DNA of 64,000 nucleotides from Bremia lactucae (GCF_004359215.1 NW_027152029.1:40675-104674); one strand, 5' to 3'; positions 42,711-56,744 are shown, counted from the first letter of the stretch. Notes: generated by a model from the sequence alone, not told the origin. A program made the numbers and translations.

Positions 42711-45700
42711 CACTCCTCCATCAGACTGTTGACACCGATGACAAGATTCGCTTTATTTATTTTTTGAGGTTGGAATATAAACAGCTAACCGTTCGGTTGG
42801 GTTCTGCATTCCTTTGTCTGATGGCAACTAAGCGTCAGCCCCAGACTCTTAGCTCCTTCCTTAACGATGAGAAGATGGTGGACTATGAAAGTCACGCTCT
42901 ATTGGAGCGTCGCGACCAGCGAGCTCCTTCGGCGTCCTCGACTTGGGCCCGGAGGTCTCGATGATCAAGCTGCGACCTGTAACTTTTTTGAAGTGCTCTT
43001 CCACACTAATTGGAGTGAATCGATATCGCTGTGAGCTTTTGCTTTCGCAATGTCTGCAGCTTGACGACGAGCTTATTCCTCTCTGAGGATTGCCTGCTCT
43101 TAATCTTCGTCGAGCGCACTCGTAATTATGTTGGACTCAGGGTATGGTGTCCTGCGCAATGTAGCAAAAACATCCGCGGTACCACGTTCTGGGAACGGAT
43201 GTGGGGTCCGACGATATTCGTCCACACGAGAGGTGTGTAGGAGCCGCGCTCCTTTTCCCCATCCTCTTCATGAGCGATACCTTACAAAGTAACATCAGTA
43301 TTTGACGCGTTTGCGTGATCAGGCCCGTGAGGCTTCGGTGACCTCAATGAGAGAAATTCCGATCGTCCTGTTTCCAATGAAAACAAAAAGTGAAAAGGAT
43401 GGGCCAAACTCTCAGTGAAGGTATTGATGCTTTAAAAGCGCGAGATGCCACTTCCTCGCGAAGGCTTTGCTCGGATTGAGGGCTCTTTTGACGCGATCCA
43501 AAACCTTCTGTCAACGTTGGAGCGTCAACAACCTCGTTTAGAGGGCCTGCTGGACATCCCGGTGAGGATACACTAATCTGCGCCATGGCCGCCTGTCTCG
43601 GCGGAAGCGCCTTCCCAATAAAGCTTAATCAAGCCCACGTAGAAATCTGGGTCTTGTGAGTAAGGTTTAGCGTGTAAGCTAGGCCCTTCTTGGCCACCAC
43701 CCCAAATGGTCCAATAAAGCGCGGGCGCAATTTGGTCTTGAAGGTCGCGAAAACCAAGTTTGTAGGTAGGTTCTTAGCTTTTAGCAAAATTCGATCTCCG
43801 ACCGCATAAGAATCAATACAACTTCTGCCTTTGGCATCCGCTTGTTCTTTGTGTTCGTCTTGGCTATCAGCCATCGCGTCACGCACATGTCTTAAGACAC
43901 TTAATCGCGTTGCGAAAATTTCGCTTACTTGTTTCCGAACGGTAACAGGGCTGATATCAGCAAGCCTATCGGCTAATTCTTCCCCGCCAAGCCCTGAACC
44001 ACGTAGTGGTATCGTTAACGGAACGCGTGGGTGTGTGAGAACGTTTACGTAGAATGGAGTATAGCCGATAGAGGCATGTAAAGCGTTAATTAACGCAACT
44101 TCACTTCCGGGAGTAGTGTGCTCGAGTGCTTTGGTGTCTCAGCACACACATTGCGCAGAACGACTTCAATGACGCGACTGACACGTTCAGTTTGACCATC
44201 GGTCTGCGGATGATCCGCTCTGGACATGTTAAATCTGGTGCCAAGCACTCCAAAGATCGATATCCAGTATTCACCCGTGAAACGGAAGTTTTGTTCAGAG
44301 GCAATTGCCGCAGGCAAACCGTGTTGTCAGAACGCGTGATCAATAAACAGCGTTGCTGTGCCTTCACCATCAATGATATCCGGCACAGCTGCTAAATGAG
44401 CCGTTTTGCTTAACCGGTTAGAAAAAATCATGATGCCTGTGTTACCGGCAGAATCTTTCGGTAGGCCAACCAAAAAATTCATTCCTATGGACTCTCAACA
44501 CCCTGTGGGTTCGGGTAGACTGGCCAGTGGCGCAGCAGCGTCAGCCGAGTTTTTGACCCGTTGGCAAGTTTCGCATGTGCGAACGTATGTGCATACCCTT
44601 TTGTAAATCTTTGAATCACAAATAAATCTAGCTCACGGAGCCATAGCTTCTTCCTCTAACGAGATGACCACTAACAACAGTATTATGTGCCTCATAGAGG
44701 ATTCGAAACGTTAAATCCTCATCCTGAGGAACAACGATGCGCAGAGTATATGCAGCATCTGTGTAATTAAGCAACATGCCGTTGTCGATAAAAAATCGAT
44801 GTAAGCTCGCACGCATTTGCCGACAATTTAATGTCCGACTCAGTGCTCTTAAGAGCTCGCAGCAGAGCTGCGCACTGGTCATCCTTGACGTAAGCCGAAC
44901 AAATTAATTCAGTTATAGGTGACGTTATAGTCGTTAAATGAGAGAGCGCATAATCCAGCCTGCGTGATACCGCACAGCCAAAGTATTCTGCTTGCCAGGC
45001 TTATATTCCACTTCAAAATTGTATTCGGCAAAAAATTAAAGCCATCGAGCCATTTTCTGAGAGAGATGGGGCGACTTAGCCGCATTTAGGTTTCGCAGAG
45101 CAAGAATCGTGGCATGGATAAGACTATCCTTAATTGCTTCAATAGCATCACTTTCGGTGATAGTCCAACATCTTTATAAGGAGATTAAATAATGGCCTAG
45201 CCATATCAGCGCAATTTTCGCTATATTTGTGCAAGTAGGTGGCGAGGCCCAACCACCTACTTAAATCATTTTAATTGTTAGGAACCGGTCAACCAACTAT
45301 GGTTCTTACCTTAGCGGGATTCGCTTTAAGGCCTCGCTTCCCAATGAAGCACTCTAAAACGGGAATTTCTTCTGCGCCAAAAATGCGTTTAGATGCATTG
45401 GCACACAATTTATTTGTAGAGCACTACTAGCAAATGGTCGATGTGAATTTTTTCCACATCCGGCCGACCTTGCTCCGCACGATTATGGACAAAAATGTCA
45501 TTAAAATAAGTCTGCGTATAGCTAGAAACTAGATAAGGGTGGAAAAGTTGCGCCACTAGACATTTAAATGGAGCCGGGGCGTTGGAGAGCCCTTGCGGCA
45601 CAACGAACCATTCCCATAGCATACCGCTTGGGGTGCTAATTGCTGTAAGCGGGATATCGTTAGCTCGCATGAGCAGTTGGTAATGACCATCGATTAAGTC

Positions 45701-47205
45701 AAGGGCACTGTACATCGCGATTCCCACCATATTGTTCTGGAGAACATCCTTTCGAGGTATGGGGGTTTGTGCTGGTATAGTGGCAGCATTAAGCTTATTA
45801 AAAGCATGTATAATGCGCCATTCACCATTTGACTTTTTGACACAAAATTTCGGTGATGAAGTGAAGATTTATTCTCGCGTACCATACCATCTTCCTCAGC
45901 GCGAAAGTTCTATGAGCTTGGCACGGAAGGAATCGTCAACGACGTCACACTGTTCTTTTGTTAAAGGCCACTGTGCGGGTAACACAGTATTGGTTCCAGG
46001 AACCAAGTCGATTTCAAGACGGACACCTCTATCTGGAGGTAAAACCGATGGTGGGTTGGTACAAACCCTTTCTTGAAATTCCTCAACAATAGAATGAATC
46101 GATGGGATCTGTAATGACCGATGGCCCACTCCGCGCACAATGTACAGCTTTTTATGTTCTCCCGGACGGCTTCATCCAGAAGAGATGATGATTTTGACTA
46201 AATGTTTGGTCGATTAATCACCATCTCAGACAAGTCGCCAGCTCTTGAGGCTCGGCCACACTCATCAATAGACATTTCGTCTAGCTCTAAAACAGCATGT
46301 AACGAAGGGATTGCTTCAAGGCTAAATTCTCCTTCGATGCTACCGGTACACCATTTGCAAGCGTATGCAACTGCTCGCTCATATCACTTTCTGGCGTTAT
46401 AGACGCTTCGCGTCTCTGCTGTCTCGAAGTCGAGACGATACGCCTTTTAGAGGCCGGGACTTCCAAGATTTAAGTTTCTTAACATTTGACCAGAGTTGAT
46501 GTCCAATCCGACATTCGACGAGGAGTTGTGTAACTCAAAATTCTTGTCCAGTGATTGTTAACGTGTCACTTCACGTGCATCAGAGGGGTTTGACCCGAAA
46601 TGCCCTGGCAACTTGCCAATAGTATCACAACAGACACTCAGTATGGTTCCACCTCGGCCCACCACGTTCGGTGGACTTAGATGTGCCACTCCAGGATATT
46701 AAACCCTTGATGACTCGCCCTAGGCCTATATTGCTTTCAGCATTCAGTGATTTTGAAAAAATTAATTTTGTACTGAAAATTCGTAACTGGAACGAGTGGT
46801 ACTCGACGGAGTACGTACCCCCTAGTGTTTTTTAACATTTTACTTCATTATTTTAGACATTCCAATGTCTAGCACACTGACATATTCGGTCAGTGAGTCG
46901 CGCAAATAGCACTTTTGTTGCTTTGCAAAGGTGGGTCATGACTTCTAAAGCTTTGCTAGAAACATGGCGCGTTGCATTTAAGGTCTTAGACCTCCAATCT
47001 ATCCATGACTCATGGTATTCAAGCCAGGCCATACCAAGAATGAGATCATATCTCGAATCCAAATCAAGGAAGAAACAGCGTTACACACTGTCAAAGTCCA
47101 GAAACTTAATACCTAACTTCAACGGAAATTTAGGAACGGTGACACGAGTCCCAGTCGCTAAGCGATAACTTCTCCTTCTCCCTCCTCAACGAGGCTTAGA
47201 TTCAT
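42711..47205 (-). pseudogene. inverted Gypsy body F, unit 2
   Basis: Every frame of unit 1 recurs shifted by exactly 6885 bases with the same breaks: integrase 44882-43629, RT with FND at 46138-45410, protease end at 47062-46853. The predicted peptides are identical to unit 1. Confidence 0.85.
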
Positions 47206-47895
47206 GGGTTCCGGTCCGTACGGATGGTACGGGCGGAGCCGACCAACGTAAATCGTAGGATGCGTTCGCATCCTACGTGGCAATTCTATTGTGTACGGCT
47301 CCGCCCGTACCATCAGTACGTGGCTTCTTCCGAGGACGGATTTCACCACCCTTTTCAAGAATCTCCAAAAGATTCGTGTGATCGTGATCCAGATTCTCAT
47401 GTTGAACCTGAAGTTTCTCATGCCGGTTCCGAATATCCTCGAAACTACAATGACTGACGACATCATCTCATCGCGAACAGCATGATATTTTCGTTCGTAC
47501 TCCAACATGGAGTACGCACTCTTCGAACGGTCTCCCAACCGCTCAATATGGTGAGCCTGCACCGTCTGCTTCAACGAGCGACGCTTGCCGCGCTCGTAGT
47601 CAAGTCCCTCCTCCAAATCATGGAGGAAGTGACCAATTTTTCGATCCTTGACATTAGATCCGACATACGATTCGGAGCTAATTTTCCCTCCTCCACCACA
47701 TCCATTGGTAGATTCCGACGGACGTTTCCTTGTGGAACGTATCCAGAACCACTTTGATGTGAAGGGGCAGCGAACGAGTTATCTTGTTCGCTGGCGTGGT
47801 TATCCACCTTAACATGACAGCTGGGAATCTCGTTCCCAGCTGGTTGCTGACGTTGAGGGCCTCGTCCGTCAGTATGAGGAGACCCACCCGATGGT
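47206..47895 (+). pseudogene. fold-back junction and D-type chromodomain tail, unit 2
   Basis: Identical in layout to 40321-41010, including the two-strand integrase block (47206-47330) and the stop in the chromodomain. Confidence 0.75.
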
Positions 47896-48952
47896 TCAGA
47901 AGGCCCATCGGAAAACACGCGCCTGGTGCTTGTAAATTGATTGCAAAACCTCAATCGCATCACGCATGTCAATAGAGATGCGAGCCCTTCCCCAGGGCGA
48001 AGAAAGGAAGTAAACATCCCATTTCGCTCGTTTCGTGTTGTCGACACAACGCGTAGAGGGATCACCCCACCCGAGACATGAAAGCCCAGCCTCACGTGAC
48101 AACCGATGCAATTTATACTTTGCACCGTTTGGAGTTCGTTTCTCAAACTTAACGCGATTCGCGTTAAGTTTTTGAAACCAGGCCTCGCGTCCAATGTCAT
48201 TGACATTGCGAATGAACGCGCTCCAGGCTTGCATAAGCGATACTTTATCTCGCTTATTGTTGCCACTAAACCAGCGATGCTTAAGAAAGGCATCGAGATA
48301 AAAATCTTCTCAGCCCGAAAGTTCTTCGCGCTGGGTTCAAGGCCATGTAGCTTTGTCGCAATAAATAAAGGATATTTGTTGTGAGGAGTAGTTTCTTCAG
48401 ACAAGCTATTGATTAGACGTTCTGGCAAAAGCCACGGCTTCTTCTCAGGGGCGAGATGAGACATTTTACTGTCTTCACTCCCCTGAGTGGTACCCACTGA
48501 AGCAGGGGTACCACAAGAACTTTTATTACGATGGCTTACGCCATCGTCATCACCTTGCACATAACAGGTGCAGGTGACCGTACGGGAGACGGAACGGGCG
48601 ATGAGGGATCATCCTCATCGTCGGATCCAAATAGACTATTAACTCGTCTATCAGAATGAGCCCTCTCATTCGAAGGCTCATAGTCAACCGCCTGACGTCT
48701 ATCAGGCGACTGTTCCATTCTCCCCAAGTCGGCCATTTCGTCTGACTCGCATTCGTAGTCGACCTCCAAAGAGGGGTCGTATTCACGTGGTGAATCACCA
48801 CGTGCACTCGCAACATCTAGTGTTGTGCGAGTGGAAGATACTACGGCAGACGTTCCGTCTGCTGCAAGAGATAACAGTGCGACACCCGCGGCTGCACGAA
48901 CCGCAGCCGAAGGCGCAGCACTATCGACACCCCGCATAAGTTTCTTCTTCAT
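47896..48952 (-). pseudogene. antisense frame of the composite unit, copy 2
   Basis: Same breaks as copy 1. The region toward the LTR differs: the N-terminus reads MKKKLMRG, and the frame extends upstream through the tail into the LTR start for 188 codons from 49102, because a stop present in copy 1 is lost. Confidence 0.6.
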
Positions 48953-49068
48953 GCGATGGAATTTACAATGATGGTTCTGACCAATCAACATCATTTTAAA
49001 AATTATGTGGTCACATAGTGACCACTCCATCCAATGACAGTCAGAGTGATTGTTAAAGGGAGGGGTGA

Positions 49069-49583
49069 TGTAACGGGGTGTATCGTTACATGAAATTAAC
49101 ACTTAAGGTTGTTAATAATATATTATGAAAAAGGTAGATTATATTTGGAGGATATTACTTTATATAGTAATGTTCAGAATTCTTATCCATAAATAGGTAA
49201 AGACCATTATATTTATTTATTCCGCAGACTAATCAGCTGTAGAGATAAACAAAAGAGAGATACAGATAAGATAAGATAAGAATTCAATTGCATGTTAAGT
49301 ATTAGATTATAATTAAGTTAGCATTGACAAGATAGATAGGAGAGATACTTAATTATATTAATACAGATTTCATTTAACCCTCTTTAAGCTAGTTACCTTA
49401 AAGAGAAGTCTTCCTCTGCACGTACTAGTGTACGTGAAATAACGTAAGACACCACTCGCAACTGAAGCAGTGCGAAGTGGACTTGTACTGAAGCAGTACA
49501 AGTCGTAGTACAAGAAGAGTATTTTACCCATACAATAGATTTACCAGAACAACGGTTCACCAACCGAAGTGTGCCCCATTACA
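49069..49583 (+). repeat. fourth LTR of the array, with 3' extension
   Basis: TGTAACGGGG to CCCCATTACA, 515 bp. Its body is nearly identical to the last LTR (55942-56394) and differs from the LTRs at 35318 and 42199, although it carries the same 3' extension as those two. Confidence 0.85.
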
Positions 49584-52500
49584 CACTCCTCCATCAGACT
49601 GTTGACACCGATGACAAGATTCGCTTTATTTATTTTTTGAGGTTGGAATATAAACAGCTAACCGTTCGGTTGGGTTCTGCATTCCTTTGTCTGATGGCAA
49701 CTAAGCGTCAGCCCCAGACTCTTAGCTCCTTCCTTAACGATGAGAAGATGGTGGACTATGAAAGTCACGCTCTATTGGAGCGTCGCGACCAGCGAGCTCC
49801 TTCGGCGTCCTCGACTTGGGCCCGGAGGTCTCGATGATCAAGCTGCGACCTGTAACTTTTTTGAAGTGCTCTTCCACACTAATTGGAGTGAATCGATATC
49901 GCTGTGAGCTTTTGCTTTCGCAATGTCTGCAGCTTGACGACGAGCTTATTCCTCTCTGAGGATTGCCTGCTCTTAATCTTCGTCGAGCGCACTCGTAATT
50001 ATGTTGGACTCAGGGTATGGTGTCCTGCGCAATGTAGCAAAAACATCCGCGGTACCACGTTCTGGGAACGGATGTGGGGTCCGACGATATTCGTCCACAC
50101 GAGAGGTGTGTAGGAGCCGCGCTCCTTTTCCCCATCCTCTTCATGAGCGATACCTTACAAAGTAACATCAGTATTTGACGCGTTTGCGTGATCAGGCCCG
50201 TGAGGCTTCGGTGACCTCAATGAGAGAAATTCCGATCGTCCTGTTTCCAATGAAAACAAAAAGTGAAAAGGATGGGCCAAACTCTCAGTGAAGGTATTGA
50301 TGCTTTAAAAGCGCGAGATGCCACTTCCTCGCGAAGGCTTTGCTCGGATTGAGGGCTCTTTTGACGCGATCCAAAACCTTCTGTCAACGTTGGAGCGTCA
50401 ACAACCTCGTTTAGAGGGCCTGCTGGACATCCCGGTGAGGATACACTAATCTGCGCCATGGCCGCCTGTCTCGGCGGAAGCGCCTTCCCAATAAAGCTTA
50501 ATCAAGCCCACGTAGAAATCTGGGTCTTGTGAGTAAGGTTTAGCGTGTAAGCTAGGCCCTTCTTGGCCACCACCCCAAATGGTCCAATAAAGCGCGGGCG
50601 CAATTTGGTCTTGAAGGTCGCGAAAACCAAGTTTGTAGGTAGGTTCTTAGCTTTTAGCAAAATTCGATCTCCGACCGCATAAGAATCAATACAACTTCTG
50701 CCTTTGGCATCCGCTTGTTCTTTGTGTTCGTCTTGGCTATCAGCCATCGCGTCACGCACATGTCTTAAGACACTTAATCGCGTTGCGAAAATTTCGCTTA
50801 CTTGTTTCCGAACGGTAACAGGGCTGATATCAGCAAGCCTATCGGCTAATTCTTCCCCGCCAAGCCCTGAACCACGTAGTGGTATCGTTAACGGAACGCG
50901 TGGGTGTGTGAGAACGTTTACGTAGAATGGAGTATAGCCGATAGAGGCATGTAAAGCGTTAATTAACGCAACTTCACTTCCGGGAGTAGTGTGCTCGAGT
51001 GCTTTGGTGTCTCAGCACACACATTGCGCAGAACGACTTCAATGACGCGACTGACACGTTCAGTTTGACCATCGGTCTGCGGATGATCCGCTCTGGACAT
51101 GTTAAATCTGGTGCCAAGCACTCCAAAGATCGATATCCAGTATTCACCCGTGAAACGGAAGTTTTGTTCAGAGGCAATTGCCGCAGGCAAACCGTGTTGT
51201 CAGAACGCGTGATCAATAAACAGCGTTGCTGTGCCTTCACCATCAATGATATCCGGCACAGCTGCTAAATGAGCCGTTTTGCTTAACCGGTTAGAAAAAA
51301 TCATGATGCCTGTGTTACCGGCAGAATCTTTCGGTAGGCCAACCAAAAAATTCATTCCTATGGACTCTCAACACCCTGTGGGTTCGGGTAGACTGGCCAG
51401 TGGCGCAGCAGCGTCAGCCGAGTTTTTGACCCGTTGGCAAGTTTCGCATGTGCGAACGTATGTGCATACCCTTTTGTAAATCTTTGAATCACAAATAAAT
51501 CTAGCTCACGGAGCCATAGCTTCTTCCTCTAACGAGATGACCACTAACAACAGTATTATGTGCCTCATAGAGGATTCGAAACGTTAAATCCTCATCCTGA
51601 GGAACAACGATGCGCAGAGTATATGCAGCATCTGTGTAATTAAGCAACATGCCGTTGTCGATAAAAAATCGATGTAAGCTCGCACGCATTTGCCGACAAT
51701 TTAATGTCCGACTCAGTGCTCTTAAGAGCTCGCAGCAGAGCTGCGCACTGGTCATCCTTGACGTAAGCCGAACAAATTAATTCAGTTATAGGTGACGTTA
51801 TAGTCGTTAAATGAGAGAGCGCATAATCCAGCCTGCGTGATACCGCACAGCCAAAGTATTCTGCTTGCCAGGCTTATATTCCACTTCAAAATTGTATTCG
51901 GCAAAAAATTAAAGCCATCGAGCCATTTTCTGAGAGAGATGGGGCGACTTAGCCGCATTTAGGTTTCGCAGAGCAAGAATCGTGGCATGGATAAGACTAT
52001 CCTTAATTGCTTCAATAGCATCACTTTCGGTGATAGTCCAACATCTTTATAAGGAGATTAAATAATGGCCTAGCCATATCAGCGCAATTTTCGCTATATT
52101 TGTGCAAGTAGGTGGCGAGGCCCAACCACCTACTTAAATCATTTTAATTGTTAGGAACCGGTCAACCAACTATGGTTCTTACCTTAGCGGGATTCGCTTT
52201 AAGGCCTCGCTTCCCAATGAAGCACTCTAAAACGGGAATTTCTTCTGCGCCAAAAATGCGTTTAGATGCATTGGCACACAATTTATTTGTAGAGCACTAC
52301 TAGCAAATGGTCGATGTGAATTTTTTCCACATCCGGCCGACCTTGCTCCGCACGATTATGGACAAAAATGTCATTAAAATAAGTCTGCGTATAGCTAGAA
52401 ACTAGATAAGGGTGGAAAAGTTGCGCCACTAGACATTTAAATGGAGCCGGGGCGTTGGAGAGCCCTTGCGGCACAACGAACCATTCCCATAGCATACCGC

Positions 52501-54078
52501 TTGGGGTGCTAATTGCTGTAAGCGGGATATCGTTAGCTCGCATGAGCAGTTGGTAATGACCATCGATTAAGTCAAGGGCACTGTACATCGCGATTCCCAC
52601 CATATTGTTCTGGAGAACATCCTTTCGAGGTATGGGGGTTTGTGCTGGTATAGTGGCAGCATTAAGCTTATTAAAAGCATGTATAATGCGCCATTCACCA
52701 TTTGACTTTTTGACACAAAATTTCGGTGATGAAGTGAAGATTTATTCTCGCGTACCATACCATCTTCCTCAGCGCGAAAGTTCTATGAGCTTGGCACGGA
52801 AGGAATCGTCAACGACGTCACACTGTTCTTTTGTTAAAGGCCACTGTGCGGGTAACACAGTATTGGTTCCAGGAACCAAGTCGATTTCAAGACGGACACC
52901 TCTATCTGGAGGTAAAACCGATGGTGGGTTGGTACAAACCCTTTCTTGAAATTCCTCAACAATAGAATGAATCGATGGGATCTGTAATGACCGATGGCCC
53001 ACTCCGCGCACAATGTACAGCTTTTTATGTTCTCCCGGACGGCTTCATCCAGAAGAGATGATGATTTTGACTAAATGTTTGGTCGATTAATCACCATCTC
53101 AGACAAGTCGCCAGCTCTTGAGGCTCGGCCACACTCATCAATAGACATTTCGTCTAGCTCTAAAACAGCATGTAACGAAGGGATTGCTTCAAGGCTAAAT
53201 TCTCCTTCGATGCTACCGGTACACCATTTGCAAGCGTATGCAACTGCTCGCTCATATCACTTTCTGGCGTTATAGACGCTTCGCGTCTCTGCTGTCTCGA
53301 AGTCGAGACGATACGCCTTTTAGAGGCCGGGACTTCCAAGATTTAAGTTTCTTAACATTTGACCAGAGTTGATGTCCAATCCGACATTCGACGAGGAGTT
53401 GTGTAACTCAAAATTCTTGTCCAGTGATTGTTAACGTGTCACTTCACGTGCATCAGAGGGGTTTGACCCGAAATGCCCTGGCAACTTGCCAATAGTATCA
53501 CAACAGACACTCAGTATGGTTCCACCTCGGCCCACCACGTTCGGTGGACTTAGATGTGCCACTCCAGGATATTAAACCCTTGATGACTCGCCCTAGGCCT
53601 ATATTGCTTTCAGCATTCAGTGATTTTGAAAAAATTAATTTTGTACTGAAAATTCGTAACTGGAACGAGTGGTACTCGACGGAGTACGTACCCCCTAGTG
53701 TTTTTTAACATTTTACTTCATTATTTTAGACATTCCAATGTCTAGCACACTGACATATTCGGTCAGTGAGTCGCGCAAATAGCACTTTTGTTGCTTTGCA
53801 AAGGTGGGTCATGACTTCTAAAGCTTTGCTAGAAACATGGCGCGTTGCATTTAAGGTCTTAGACCTCCAATCTATCCATGACTCATGGTATTCAAGCCAG
53901 GCCATACCAAGAATGAGATCATATCTCGAATCCAAATCAAGGAAGAAACAGCGTTACACACTGTCAAAGTCCAGAAACTTAATACCTAACTTCAACGGAA
54001 ATTTAGGAACGGTGACACGAGTCCCAGTCGCTAAGCGATAACTTCTCCTTCTCCCTCCTCAACGAGGCTTAGATTCAT
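49584..54078 (-). pseudogene. inverted Gypsy body F, unit 3
   Basis: It repeats unit 2 at an offset of 6873 bases: integrase 51755-50502, RT with FND at 53011-52283, protease end at 53935-53726. Peptides are identical to units 1 and 2. Confidence 0.85.
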
Positions 54079-54768
54079 GGGTTCCGGTCCGTACGGATGG
54101 TACGGGCGGAGCCGACCAACGTAAATCGTAGGATGCGTTCGCATCCTACGTGGCAATTCTATTGTGTACGGCTCCGCCCGTACCATCAGTACGTGGCTTC
54201 TTCCGAGGACGGATTTCACCACCCTTTTCAAGAATCTCCAAAAGATTCGTGTGATCGTGATCCAGATTCTCATGTTGAACCTGAAGTTTCTCATGCCGGT
54301 TCCGAATATCCTCGAAACTACAATGACTGACGACATCATCTCATCGCGAACAGCATGATATTTTCGTTCGTACTCCAACATGGAGTACGCACTCTTCGAA
54401 CGGTCTCCCAACCGCTCAATATGGTGAGCCTGCACCGTCTGCTTCAACGAGCGACGCTTGCCGCGCTCGTAGTCAAGTCCCTCCTCCAAATCATGGAGGA
54501 AGTGACCAATTTTTCGATCCTTGACATTAGATCCGACATACGATTCGGAGCTAATTTTCCCTCCTCCACCACATCCATTGGTAGATTCCGACGGACGTTT
54601 CCTTGTGGAACGTATCCAGAACCACTTTGATGTGAAGGGGCAGCGAACGAGTTATCTTGTTCGCTGGCGTGGTTATCCACCTTAACATGACAGCTGGGAA
54701 TCTCGTTCCCAGCTGGTTGCTGACGTTGAGGGCCTCGTCCGTCAGTATGAGGAGACCCACCCGATGGT
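54079..54768 (+). pseudogene. fold-back junction and D-type chromodomain tail, unit 3
   Basis: Same sequence and same chromodomain stop as in units 1 and 2. Confidence 0.75.
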
Positions 54769-55825
54769 TCAGAAGGCCCATCGGAAAACACGCGCCTGGT
54801 GCTTGTAAATTGATTGCAAAACCTCAATCGCATCACGCATGTCAATAGAGATGCGAGCCCTTCCCCAGGGCGAAGAAAGGAAGTAAACATCCCATTTCGC
54901 TCGTTTCGTGTTGTCGACACAACGCGTAGAGGGATCACCCCACCCGAGACATGAAAGCCCAGCCTCACGTGACAACCGATGCAATTTATACTTTGCACCG
55001 TTTGGAGTTCGTTTCTCAAACTTAACGCGATTCGCGTTAAGTTTTTGAAACCAGGCCTCGCGTCCAATGTCATTGACATTGCGAATGAACGCGCTCCAGG
55101 CTTGCATAAGCGATACTTTATCTCGCTTATTGTTGCCACTAAACCAGCGATGCTTAAGAAAGGCATCGAGATAAAAATCTTCTCAGCCCGAAAGTTCTTC
55201 GCGCTGGGTTCAAGGCCATGTAGCTTTGTCGCAATAAATAAAGGATATTTGTTGTGAGGAGTAGTTTCTTCAGACAAGCTATTGATTAGACGTTCTGGCA
55301 AAAGCCACGGCTTCTTCTCAGGGGCGAGATGAGACATTTTACTGTCTTCACTCCCCTGAGTGGTACCCACTGAAGCAGGGGTACCACAAGAACTTTTATT
55401 ACGATGGCTTACGCCATCGTCATCACCTTGCACATAACAGGTGCAGGTGACCGTACGGGAGACGGAACGGGCGATGAGGGATCATCCTCATCGTCGGATC
55501 CAAATAGACTATTAACTCGTCTATCAGAATGAGCCCTCTCATTCGAAGGCTCATAGTCAACCGCCTGACGTCTATCAGGCGACTGTTCCATTCTCCCCGA
55601 GTCGGCCATTTCGTCCGACTCGCATTCGTAGTCGACCTCCAAAGAGGGGTCGTATTCACGTGGTGAATCACCACGTGCACTCGCAACATCTAGTGTTGTG
55701 CGAGTGGAAGATACTACGGCAGACGTTCCGTCTGCTGCAAGAGATAACAGTGCGACACCCGCGGCTGCACGAACCGCAGCCGAAGGCGCAGCACTATCGA
55801 CACCCCGCATAAGTTTCTTCTTCAT
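54769..55825 (-). pseudogene. antisense frame of the composite unit, copy 3
   Basis: Same as copy 2, including the 188-codon frame from 55975, except for Leu to Ser in the MADLGRM motif (MADSGRM here). Confidence 0.6.
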
Positions 55826-55941
55826 GCGATGGAATTTACAATGATGGTTCTGACCAATCAACATCATTTTAAAAATTATGTGGTCACATAGTGACCACTC
55901 CATCCAATGACAGTCAGAGTGATTGTTAAAGGGAGGGGTGA

Positions 55942-56394
55942 TGTAACGGGGTGTATCGTTACATGAAATTAACACTTCAAGGTTGTTAATAATATATTAT
56001 GAAAAAGGTAGATTATATTTGGAGGATATTACTTTATATAGTAATGTTCAGAATTCTTATCCATAAATAGGTAAAGACCATTATATTTATTTATTCCGCA
56101 GACTAATCAGCTGTAGAGATAAACAAAAGAGAGATACAGATAAGATAAGATAAGAATTCAATTGCATGTTAAGTATTAGATTATAATTAAGTTAGCATTG
56201 ACAAGATAGATAGGAGAGATACTTAATTATATTAATACAGATTTCATTTAACCCTCTTTAAGCTAGTTACCTTAAAGAGAAGTCTTCCTCTGCACGTACT
56301 AGTGTACGTGAAATAACGTAAGACACCACTCGCAACTGAAGCAGTGCGAAGTGGACTTGTACTGAAGCAGTACAAGTCGTAGTGCCCCGTTACA
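55942..56394 (+). repeat. last LTR of the array, without 3' extension
   Basis: TGTAACGGGG to CCCCGTTACA, 453 bp, the same 3' form as 232-681. It contains a 10-bp-arm hairpin ACTTGTACTG AAG CAGTACAAGT at 56355-56377. It abuts sequence that reads as a host exon. Confidence 0.88.
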
Positions 56395-56590
56395 GCTTCG
56401 GAGTAAGCTCCATCGTGACTTGAATTTTGAATATAGAGATTTGAGCTCGTACGAACCGCGGATGATCCACTTGCTGCTACCAACTGTGGCAAGGTTGAAC
56501 AACTTGGAGCAAGAAACAGAAGAAGCTTGCACTCCATCACCAAATTTGATTAGGATAATCTACGTTACGAAAATACAGTAATAAAGCACT
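56395..56590 (+). pseudogene. cut-off last exon of an unknown gene
   Basis: Directly after the LTR the plus strand is open for about 61 codons with ordinary protein composition (LRSKLHRDLNFEYRDLSSYE, RMIHLLLPTVARLNNLEQET). It ends in a stop near 56579 next to AATAAA at about 56579-56585. This looks like the 3' end of a cellular gene whose upstream part was separated by the array. I do not recognise the protein, and I did not find its other half at the left flank. Confidence 0.4.
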
Positions 56591-56744
56591 TATAGAAACA
56601 TTGTTATAATTATATCGATCCTTTTTAATGCGATAAAGTGCCCCAACTTACCTAAACAGATAATTCCGTGTTGTCTGGCGATTGGCTAGCTTAGAAATAA
56701 CTGATCTTTCACCAAACTTTTATGCCAAAATCAATTCGTAACAA

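Noticed and set aside
35318..56394. Triple 6.88 kb unit as a pure assembly artefact
   Set aside because: LTRs and adjacent tails differ between units (for example the duplicated CCACTCCATC stretch only in D and unit 1 tails, and MADLG versus MADSG). An artefact in copy number cannot be excluded, given the nearby gap.
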